DNA of 64,000 bases from Bacilli bacterium (GTDB lineage Bacteria > Bacillota_I > Bacilli_A > RFN20 > CAG-826). Position numbers and translations under genes: made by a program. The notes under the pieces were generated by a model, which saw nothing but the letters and a program-made list of their open reading frames with translations, ran no database searches and was not told the DNA's origin. Below are positions 42,461 to 49,480 of the stretch, piece after piece. The stretch's first letter is position 1. Every line of letters starts with the position of its first letter. The stretch covers positions 62,001-126,000 of the forward strand of contig JAFUHI010000009.1 in assembly GCA_017468925.1 (NCBI GenBank). Direction: 5' to 3'.

Positions 42461-44086
42461 TTAGTCGACTATTCTTACTTCTTTCGGCTTGGAAACAACC
42501 TTCTTTCCATCCTTGTTTATCTCGACATAGACTGGTCCATATTTTGTCATTATGGATGCTTCGACGAACTCAAGGCCACTTAAATTGGGGGAGAAGCGCA
42601 CAACATTATCATCTACGAGCGATAAGCCTGCGACCTCCTCAATCAAGAATGGGGCGGGTCCTGATGCCCAGCCATGGCAGAGGCTAAGTCTTAACCCAGG
42701 ATAGCAGAATCTACCGAAGTCCCCATGCATCCATTTTCTATTTTCGAAAGGCATTTCGTCGACGCCGACGGTGTTATCCGCCCATTCTGGCTGAAAGTCT
42801 TCAAAGAAGGTGGTCGCACCCTTATTGACCATTTTCCCGTAATAAAGTTTCATGATTCTGACGGCATCTTCATTCTTTTTGGCGTGTGCCATCGCTTTAA
42901 ATATGTGATAGGCCATGAATGTCGACATCTTTTCGTCATCATCCTTCACCAATTCTTCGCCTAGCCCTTCGTTGAATGCGAGTTCTTGGAGGGCTAATAA
43001 TCCTTTTAGAGCAGAGTCGCTCATTTTGATTTTCTTCAAGATTTGCAGTGATTTTTCAATATTATTCGTGTCAAATCCTAATTCTTTGAACAGATATATC
43101 GACTTTTCTAAGGTCATTTTCATCAACCCGATTGCCGCGGCTTTGGTGTCTATGCTTTCGGAAGAAGGCCAGTCAATGAAATAGACGAACGGATTGTCGT
43201 CCCCTATTTTGACATTGCCATCCTTATCTATGCATTCGAGGAATTTCTCGGTTGTTCCTTTAATGAATGACGCCTTCCTTTTGAGCCACTCTATGTCTTT
43301 TGAATATAGATAGTATTCGTACGCGTTTAATAGCCACCACAAAGAATAGGTTGGCATATTGTTGACCCATTGGGGAAGAGGATATCCTTCTTCGCAGAAA
43401 TCAAGGGAGTTTCTTATGACATCCAAATCGCCATATGTCTCTAGGTATGTTTTGACTTCGACTCCCATATCGCCGCACCAAACGAGCCTATCTCTTTTGA
43501 TGCCATCGTATATGAATCCGTTTTGCCCGCACATATAGGCGGTTCTAAGCGAATAGTCATATATCTTATTGACCATTTCGTCATTGCAGCGGAAGCGGCT
43601 TACTTCCTCAACGTCTAAGTGCTGGTATTCGAGGACTATTTGTTTAAAACAAATCGTTTTCTTATCATCGAGGTTATCAATTCTGGCGAAGCGGAAGCCC
43701 GAATGGCCAACGCTTATATCGCTTAAAAAAGGGATTAATTGCTCAAACACCCTCGGGTAGTGGTCGTTCGTGGAGTCTTTATAGCCTATTTCCGCTAAAG
43801 TTTCGCAAACACTTTCGCCAAATCTGATTTTAATAAGGCATTTGTTGTAATTTGGCCCTTCTCCATCTTTGATGAAGATCGTTATTAACCTTAATCCTGC
43901 GGAATATTCCTTGCCAAAGTCCAATGTTATAGATTGTTTTGGGCCTAGAAGCATGAAATCTGTATCGGATAAAGAGACCGCCAGAGTCTTATGTTTTAAT
44001 AGGCTTTCCTGGTTTTTAACTCCCTCGCTAGCGGCCACGATTCTAGTTGGATATATATAATCCACAACATTTCTTGTTTTAATCAT
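42461..44086 (-). CDS. GH78-family alpha-L-rhamnosidase-like enzyme
   Basis: A 541-residue enzyme. Residues to about 180 form a beta-sandwich (DFMLLGPKQSITLDFGKEYSAG). The (alpha/alpha)6 barrel has FIYDGIKRDRLVWCGDMGVE (about 188-207, the GH78 acid motif region), PQWVNNMPTYSLWWL, FVYFIDWPSSESID and LSLCHGWASGPAPFLIEEV, followed by a C-terminal beta domain. Without a signal peptide it works in the cytoplasm. It is distinct from the 649-residue GH78-like protein at 28878-30827 and shorter than typical GH78 enzymes (about 900), lacking the usual extra N-terminal modules. It is transcribed alone. Confidence 0.83.
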   Translation of the reverse strand: MIKTRNVVDYIYPTRIVAASEGVKNQESLLKHKTLAVSLSDTDFMLLGPKQSITLDFGKEYSAGLRLITIFIKDGEGPNYNKCLIKIRFGESVCETLAEIGYKDSTNDHYPRVFEQLIPFLSDISVGHSGFRFARIDNLDDKKTICFKQIVLEYQHLDVEEVSRFRCNDEMVNKIYDYSLRTAYMCGQNGFIYDGIKRDRLVWCGDMGVEVKTYLETYGDLDVIRNSLDFCEEGYPLPQWVNNMPTYSLWWLLNAYEYYLYSKDIEWLKRKASFIKGTTEKFLECIDKDGNVKIGDDNPFVYFIDWPSSESIDTKAAAIGLMKMTLEKSIYLFKELGFDTNNIEKSLQILKKIKMSDSALKGLLALQELAFNEGLGEELVKDDDEKMSTFMAYHIFKAMAHAKKNEDAVRIMKLYYGKMVNKGATTFFEDFQPEWADNTVGVDEMPFENRKWMHGDFGRFCYPGLRLSLCHGWASGPAPFLIEEVAGLSLVDDNVVRFSPNLSGLEFVEASIMTKYGPVYVEINKDGKKVVSKPKEVRIVD

Positions 44087-44187
44087 ATGCGTACCTCGAA
44101 CACAATCATTTTAGCAAAAAGCCGTCTTTTAATTCTATAAACTTGAATATTTGCGGAAATATATTAAAGTCTAGTCGAGGATTTAAT

Positions 44188-44781
44188 ATGGAACATTTCT
44201 TTTATTCAAATGTCGGAAGAAAAATACAATGGGTCACCGCATTGCTATCGATGGTGGTGTTCGCGGTTTTGGTAGCGTTCGGCATCATTTTCATAATTAA
44301 TGGGGTAGTTGACTCCAATAACGATATCTTGGTTCAAGGCATCGCATACATATGCGTTTCTCCGTTCTTTATAGTCTTAAGCTGGATCATTTATGGCTTT
44401 GGTGTTCTCATCCAAGACACACACGACCTAAGAAGAGAGAACAAAGAACAAAACCAAAAGATCATCGATTTGATGACGATAATCGCCGGGGTCGACAAAG
44501 ATAAACTCAAAGCCTTAGACGAGAAACTTGGACATATCGAATTGACGGACGAGGAAAGGCTGACTGTTCTAAGAACCGCCTTAAACATGGGTGAATATTC
44601 TCTAATGCAGGAATACATTGAATCAAGGATACTCGTGTGTGAGGGCGATGAAGTTCTAGAAAAGATAATAGAAGAGGCTTCAAAAGGCGAAAGCGAGGCC
44701 AAGAAAATCAAAATTCTGCAAGCCAAAACAAAGGAAGTAAAAAGCAGAATTGGCAACCCAATCAAGAAAATAATCAAATAG
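44188..44781 (+). CDS. Two-helix membrane protein with coiled-coil tail
   Basis: A 197-residue protein. Two membrane helices (about 15-38 and 47-70) form a hairpin; the rest is cytoplasmic and highly charged: a coiled coil (HDLRRENKEQNQKIIDLMTI), then LDEKLGHIELTDEERLTVLR and a lysine-rich end. ATG 44188 is chosen because GAGGAT lies eight bases before it and the upstream in-frame codon at 44143 has no ribosome site. I do not recognise a family. A weak stem (CCAGCCA/TGGTTGG near 44787-44806) follows the stop. Confidence 0.65.
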   Translation: MEHFFYSNVGRKIQWVTALLSMVVFAVLVAFGIIFIINGVVDSNNDILVQGIAYICVSPFFIVLSWIIYGFGVLIQDTHDLRRENKEQNQKIIDLMTIIAGVDKDKLKALDEKLGHIELTDEERLTVLRTALNMGEYSLMQEYIESRILVCEGDEVLEKIIEEASKGESEAKKIKILQAKTKEVKSRIGNPIKKIIK

Positions 44782-44931
44782 GTCATATCCAGCCAAATAG
44801 ATGGTTGGGTGTCAATTTTGACGAACGTTGTCTCATTTCATAAATCGCAATTTATGTTTATTCACTATTTTCTAAACATTGATAAAATATTGTTGAACAA
44901 ATAGCAGTTGCTATATAAGGAGAAATAATTG

Positions 44932-46719
44932 ATGAAACCAAAAATTGGTATTCGCCCGACAATCGATGGTCGTTGGTTTGGCGTGCGTGAATCGCTAGAA
45001 GAACAGACAATGGGATTAGCGAAAGCCGCCAAAAAGTTAATCGAAGAGAATGTGTTCTACGCCGATGGAACCCCAGCAGAAGTAGTCATCTCGCCATGCA
45101 CAATCGGAGGAGGCGCGGAATCCGCTAAATGCGCTGAATATTTCAAAACGCAGAATGTCACTGCCACTTTATCCGTCACCCCATGCTGGTGCTATGGCAC
45201 CGAGACGATGGATTTGGATCCTCTTACCACCAAAGCAATTTGGGGATTCAATGGAACCGAAAGGCCTGGCGCGGTTTATCTAGCCGCAGCGATGGCTGCC
45301 CATGTCCAAAGAGGCCTTCCCGCCTTTGCCATTTATGGCGCCGAGGTGCAAGACATTGACTCTGATGGAATCACTCCAGATGTCAAAGAAAAGATCTTAA
45401 GATGGGCTAGATGCGCTTTAGTCGTAGGCCAATTAAAAGATAGAGCATATGTCGCTATCGGCTCCGTCGCTATGGGTATCGGAGGCAGCTTCTTAGATGC
45501 CAACGCCATGCAAAAAACCTTTGGAATGCGCGCCGAATGGGTTGATATGACTGAAGTCCTACGCCGTATGGAATTAGGCATCTATGACCACGAGGAATAT
45601 GAGAAAGAGTTGAAGTGGATCAAAGAGAAGCTCCACGAAGGACATGACTTCAATGGAGATGCTTGGGGGCAGAAATATTTCACTAGAGCGGAATTAGACC
45701 ATCAATGGGAAGTCTCCGCCAAAATGCTATTAATCGCTAGAGACATAATGAATGGCAACCCAAAACTCGATGAGATGGGATGGCATGAAGAAGCATTGGG
45801 CAAGAACGCCATATTAGGCGGCTTCCAAGGACAAAGAAACTGGACCGACTGGATGCCAAATGGCGATTTTATGGAAACAATGATGAATACATCATTCGAC
45901 TGGAATGGCAAAAAAGCCCCGAACGTCTTCGCCACCGAAGGTGATAACTGCAACGGACTTGGCATGCTTTTTGAGCATTTATTGACACATCAGGCTGCGG
46001 GATTCGCCGATGTTAGAACATATTGGAGCCCAGAAGCGGTCAAACGCGTGACTGGATATGAAGTCAAAGGCAAAGCCAAAAACGGCTTCATGCATCTATT
46101 AAATTCTGGTGCCTGCGCTTTAGATTTGACAGGCCAAGCAGTCAACGAAAAAGGCGAGCATTGTGAGAAGAAATGGTGGGATGTGAACGATAAAGACATC
46201 CAAAACATGATCGACGCAGTCAAGTGGGCGCCTGCCAATAGAGGATATTTTAGAGGAGGAGGCTTCTCTTCGTCCTGGGATACCTGCGCTGAAATGCCTA
46301 TCACCATCGTCCGTATCAATTTAATTGATGGACTTGGATATGATATGCAGATCGCCGAAGGCTATAGCGTTACCATCCCGGAAGAAGCGAATAAAATCAT
46401 TCTCGATAGAACCGATAGAACTTGGCCAAGCACCTATTTCGCCCCAAGAATCAACGACAAAGACCATAACTATGGTCACGCCTTCGATTCCGTTTACGAT
46501 GTCATGGCGGGATGGGGCGCCAATCACTGCGCTTTCGTCTATGGGCATGTAGGAAAGGATTTAATCACCCTTGCCTCAATGCTTAGAATCCCAGTCTCGA
46601 TGCACAATATCGATGATGCGGATATCTTCAGACCACACGCTTGGAGCGCATTCGGCACAAAAGACTTGGAAGCGGCGGATTATAGAGCCTGCGCCAACTA
46701 CAAAGAGTTATATAAATAA
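44932..46719 (+). CDS. fucI: L-fucose isomerase
   Basis: A 595-residue Mn-dependent isomerase converting L-fucose to L-fuculose (also D-arabinose to D-ribulose). The protein is collinear with FucI: IGIRPTIDGRWFGVRESLE, SPCTIGGGAESAKCAEYF, SVTPCWCYGTETMD, VFATEGDNCNGLGMLFEHLL with the metal Glu, FADVRTYWSPEAV with the metal Asp, and NHCAFVYGHVGKDLITLAS with the metal His. Length is typical (about 590). ATG 44932 follows TTG 44929; AAGGAG lies upstream. A short palindrome TAGCAGTTGCTA (44902-44913) precedes it. No fucose kinase or aldolase is adjacent, so the pathway is completed elsewhere. A strong terminator follows. Confidence 0.96.
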   Translation: MKPKIGIRPTIDGRWFGVRESLEEQTMGLAKAAKKLIEENVFYADGTPAEVVISPCTIGGGAESAKCAEYFKTQNVTATLSVTPCWCYGTETMDLDPLTTKAIWGFNGTERPGAVYLAAAMAAHVQRGLPAFAIYGAEVQDIDSDGITPDVKEKILRWARCALVVGQLKDRAYVAIGSVAMGIGGSFLDANAMQKTFGMRAEWVDMTEVLRRMELGIYDHEEYEKELKWIKEKLHEGHDFNGDAWGQKYFTRAELDHQWEVSAKMLLIARDIMNGNPKLDEMGWHEEALGKNAILGGFQGQRNWTDWMPNGDFMETMMNTSFDWNGKKAPNVFATEGDNCNGLGMLFEHLLTHQAAGFADVRTYWSPEAVKRVTGYEVKGKAKNGFMHLLNSGACALDLTGQAVNEKGEHCEKKWWDVNDKDIQNMIDAVKWAPANRGYFRGGGFSSSWDTCAEMPITIVRINLIDGLGYDMQIAEGYSVTIPEEANKIILDRTDRTWPSTYFAPRINDKDHNYGHAFDSVYDVMAGWGANHCAFVYGHVGKDLITLASMLRIPVSMHNIDDADIFRPHAWSAFGTKDLEAADYRACANYKELYK

Positions 46720-46733
46720 CTTTGAATAAAAAG

Positions 46734-46765
46734 AATCGGGGCATCTTGCTGATGCCTCGATTTTT
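46734..46765. terminator. Bidirectional rho-independent terminator
   Basis: AATCGGGGCATC (46734-46745) pairs with GATGCCTCGATT (46751-46762), 12 pairs with one G-U and loop TTGCT. T runs occur on both strands, so it serves both fucI and the convergent ATPase gene. Confidence 0.93.
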
Positions 46766-46773
46766 AATATTTG

Positions 46774-48189
46774 TTAGATTTTTGGTAATTTTTCTAATTT
46801 TATTGACTCAATTATTTTTTTCTTGTCTGATTCCATTTTGAAACACAATAAAAAACGTGGAATAGTTAAATAAAAATCACCCCTCCCATATCTTTTATCT
46901 ATGATTTTATAAATTGTTTTTATCTGGCTCTTGTATGGACTGTCTTTTTCGATTAGCGCTTTGGCTGAACTCATTTTGCCGTTAGTGGCTTTTACCTCAT
47001 AAACATCTATTCCATCTTTCGTCTCAACGAGAAAATCGTTTTCTAAGTGCTTTAATGTATCTTCGTGATAATAAAGAGGGACATCTGCTTTGTACAGCAT
47101 GTCAGCGGCCACAGATTCGTATATTGCCCCTTTGTATGCTCCGAGGTTGCCGCTTATTAACTCACTTGTCAAAGTCATCGGATATGAGGCAACAAGAAGC
47201 CCGATATCAGGAAAATATATTTTGAATTTGTCGCTGGTATAATTCCCCTCGAGTGGAGTCTCTACGGCAGAAGTGTTATAGCATCTCACTATTAGTCCTG
47301 TTTTCTCCAGCCAGGTTATTGCATCTTCAAATTCAGCGCTTCGACCGCCGCCTTCTATATCTTTGTATCTAAATTTCTTGCTGTTCTCTTTTGCTAATTG
47401 AAGATGTATCGATGAGAAGAGTTTTGATGTTTTAATAAAAAGCCTTTCATCAATGACTTTGGTTCCGTCGGATTTATATTTCGTTCCGAAATCGTTCAAA
47501 TAATCTTTTAGAAGGTTTGTTTGGACGGAGCGCGCTTCCATCAAATCATCGGTTTCTAAAAAACGGATGACTGCTTTGGGCATCCCCCCAACAATTATAT
47601 AGCGGAGAAAGTGACCATATAGGACATCAAGGATAACATTATCTAACTCTTTCCCTTCATCTACCGATTTTTTTATTAGATTTATGGTGTCTTCGCTGAC
47701 TCCGGAAGAAACAAGAAATTCCTCAAAATCAAGAGGTTTCATCGTTAAATAGTCATCATACCCAGCTGGAATGTTTTTGACTTTGAAATCAGATAACCCA
47801 AGCAGAGAACCGGTAGCAATGACGTCATACCCTTTTTCTGGGGTGAATAGTTTCAAACTTTCCCTGGCCTCTGAGCAATCATTTATTTCATCAAAAATGA
47901 GCAATGTGTTGTTTGGCTCTATCTTTTTGTCCGAATAGTAAACCCGAGCCCTTTGGATGATCAAATCAACATCGATTTTTTGTTCGGCTTCTTTTTTTGA
48001 AAAAATATTTCTTGCATTTAAGTCAAACCTTAAATCAAAGAAGACGTAATTCTTGTATTCGTTCTTCCCAAAGAACTCTGCTATATGGCTTTTTCCTACT
48101 TGTCTAAGCCCGTCAATGACTAAAGGGTTTTTGTCCTTCTTGTTTTTCCAATCAAGCAATAGTTTGTATACTTTTCTTTGTAACTCCAT
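46774..48189 (-). CDS. AAA ATPase with DUF4143 domain
   Basis: A 471-residue ATPase of the AAA_14 plus DUF4143 type. Walker A is GLRQVGKSHIAEFF (about residues 27-40), Walker B TLLIFDEINDC (about 98-108), followed by sensor-like VIATGSLLGLS. The C-terminal DUF4143 part contains YKGAIYESVAADML, YYHEDTLKHLENDFLVE and DGIDVYEVKA, which resembles a nuclease-like fold with an E-x-K pattern. These proteins are abundant in gut bacteria and vary between strains; function is not established. Ribosome site GAGGTAA precedes the ATG. A perfect 32-bp tandem repeat lies 30 bp upstream. Confidence 0.88.
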   Translation of the reverse strand: MELQRKVYKLLLDWKNKKDKNPLVIDGLRQVGKSHIAEFFGKNEYKNYVFFDLRFDLNARNIFSKKEAEQKIDVDLIIQRARVYYSDKKIEPNNTLLIFDEINDCSEARESLKLFTPEKGYDVIATGSLLGLSDFKVKNIPAGYDDYLTMKPLDFEEFLVSSGVSEDTINLIKKSVDEGKELDNVILDVLYGHFLRYIIVGGMPKAVIRFLETDDLMEARSVQTNLLKDYLNDFGTKYKSDGTKVIDERLFIKTSKLFSSIHLQLAKENSKKFRYKDIEGGGRSAEFEDAITWLEKTGLIVRCYNTSAVETPLEGNYTSDKFKIYFPDIGLLVASYPMTLTSELISGNLGAYKGAIYESVAADMLYKADVPLYYHEDTLKHLENDFLVETKDGIDVYEVKATNGKMSSAKALIEKDSPYKSQIKTIYKIIDKRYGRGDFYLTIPRFLLCFKMESDKKKIIESIKLEKLPKI

Positions 48190-48218
48190 ATTTACCTCAA
48201 CAAAAATATAGCTAAATT

Positions 48219-48282
48219 TTCAAAAAATGCAAGTTTTCACACTTTTTGAATTCAAAAAATGCAAGTTTTCACACTTTTTGAA
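48219..48282. repeat. Perfect tandem duplication of a 32-bp palindromic unit
   Basis: Two identical adjacent 32-bp units (48219-48250 and 48251-48282). Each begins TTCAAAAA and ends TTTTTGAA, an 8-bp inverted repeat around the centre TGCAAGTTTTCACAC. The array lies 30 bp before the start of the ATPase gene, in its promoter region, and just after the AraC gene end. Confidence 0.95.
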
Positions 48283-48315
48283 AAAACATTTTACGATTAA
48301 GCTTTGCTTAAACGT
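48281..48315 (-). terminator. Probable terminator overlapping the AraC-type gene stop
   Basis: ACG-A-TTAAGC (48293-48302) pairs with GCTTAA-A-CGT (48306-48315) around TTT. On the minus strand AAAATG then TTTTTT follows. The gene's own TAA lies inside the stem, and the T run is nine bases away, so efficiency is uncertain. Confidence 0.45.
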
Positions 48316-49288
48316 TTTTCACGACGTCAAAGTTAACGTCTTGGGCATGCAACGCCTTGTTTTCTCTAATTTCCGCACGGTATTTGCCTGGCGTCATGCC
48401 TACGTATTTCTTGAATAATTTGTTGAAGTACTGGATGTCGTTAAAACCGACCTCAAAGGCGATCGCCTCGATATTTGAGCTCCTTTTTTCGAATAATAGA
48501 TGCATTGCGGCGCTGATTCTAAGCTTTGTTATGAAGCCTACTACGGTATCTCCGGTCTCTGCTTTAAATTTTCTGCATAGGTGGCCTTCAGAATAATTGA
48601 ATTTCTCGCAGATCTCTTTTAGAGGCAGTTTCTCTTTGTAGTGGGCCTTTATGTATTGGATTATCTCGTTTTGGTCCTCTTTCTCTTCTTTTGATATATC
48701 GACTTTCTGCTCAGTTTTGTCGTTTTTGAAAGCCCTAGTTATCAAAACAAGCATCATCTCTAGGCCATCTTTTAATAGCTGTTTGTATCCATATTCGTTC
48801 TTAAGGTCGATGTTCTTGACATATGGGGCGGGGTATTTGCTTTGCATCTCGAAGTTATTGATGTATTCGTTTAGCATCAAATTGAGCAAATTCATCATCG
48901 ATTCGTTCATAGTCCCGACTTTTCCACATATGAGTTCATCATCGATTCCCTTAGCGGAGAATGAGATGGAGACGCTTGAAAGAAGCGTTTTATCGGGGAG
49001 GTGGGTGTGAAATGAATTGGGCTTGGTTATGATGAATTTCTTCTCGCCCAGTCTAAATTCCTCTTTGTCGATATTGACTTTGGCTTTCCCATTCAAACAG
49101 AAGAACATCTCATAATAGTTATGCTTTTCTCCTGCGTAATCCAAATCTGGATAGAGCAGATAATAATATATAGATACTAAATCCTCTACGGATATATCCT
49201 TTTCCAACTCCAAATATGGAGGGTGGATGGGCTTATTATCCTTCTCTCTATAAGGGTAGATGCTGTATTTGTTCTTTTCTCTCGCCAT
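48308..49288 (-). CDS. AraC-family regulator of the adjacent glycan cluster
   Basis: A 326-residue regulator with an N-terminal cupin (KHNYYEMFFCLNGKAKVNI, then FRLGEKKFIITKPNSFH) and a C-terminal AraC domain: LPLKEICEKFNYSEGHLCRKF for the first helix-turn-helix and IEAIAFEVGFNDIQYFNKLFKKYVGMTPGKYR for the second, split here into KYVGMTPGKYR at the end. It lies divergent to the surface-protein and ABC-transporter cluster, with a 190-bp gap. ATG 49288 follows a GTG at 49291. It likely senses the sugar imported by that transporter. Confidence 0.85.
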   Translation of the reverse strand: MAREKNKYSIYPYREKDNKPIHPPYLELEKDISVEDLVSIYYYLLYPDLDYAGEKHNYYEMFFCLNGKAKVNIDKEEFRLGEKKFIITKPNSFHTHLPDKTLLSSVSISFSAKGIDDELICGKVGTMNESMMNLLNLMLNEYINNFEMQSKYPAPYVKNIDLKNEYGYKQLLKDGLEMMLVLITRAFKNDKTEQKVDISKEEKEDQNEIIQYIKAHYKEKLPLKEICEKFNYSEGHLCRKFKAETGDTVVGFITKLRISAAMHLLFEKRSSNIEAIAFEVGFNDIQYFNKLFKKYVGMTPGKYRAEIRENKALHAQDVNFDVVKNV

Positions 49289-49385
49289 CACTTATGTTTT
49301 TTATCAATAAATTACAAAAATTTATAATTATTATACGAAGAATATCAAGATAATACAAAAAATAATCAATAATATAATCTTTCTA

Positions 49386-49399
49386 TGTAAACGCTTACG
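49386..49399 (+). promoter_or_regulatory. cre-like operator before surface-protein gene
   Basis: TGTAAACGCTTACG resembles the catabolite-response element (TGNAANCGNWNNC), matching the core. It sits two bases before a TAAAAT box (49401-49406), so a bound protein would overlap the promoter. CcpA or another LacI-type regulator could bind. Confidence 0.55.
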
Positions 49400-49420
49400 A
49401 TAAAATATTTAAGTACCAAT

Positions 49421-49458
49421 AAAAGCGTGGATTACTCGTACTGAGATTTCTCGCTTTT
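49421..49458 (+). promoter_or_regulatory. Hairpin in leader of surface-protein gene
   Basis: AAAAGCG (49421-49427) pairs with CGCTTTT (49452-49458), seven pairs around a 24-base loop, followed by T and ending 12 bases before the AAAAGGAG ribosome site. It could act as an attenuator or stabilise the mRNA; no known riboswitch fits. Confidence 0.3.
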
Positions 49459-49480
49459 TCAACGAAAAGGAGAATGCTAT

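Noticed and set aside
42295..42687. Open frame of 130 codons on the plus strand across the structured region and into the rhamnosidase gene.
   Set aside because: It has no ribosome site, its composition is unlike proteins here, and it is antisense to both the candidate RNA and a clear GH78 gene.
44787..44806. Terminator after the two-helix membrane protein gene.
   Set aside because: The stem is seven pairs with a G-U and no T run follows, so it was only mentioned with the gene.
48219..48282. CRISPR array.
   Set aside because: The two units are directly adjacent with no spacers and no cas genes are present.
49421..49458. Known riboswitch in the leader.
   Set aside because: Only one short hairpin with a large loop; no conserved riboswitch core was recognised.
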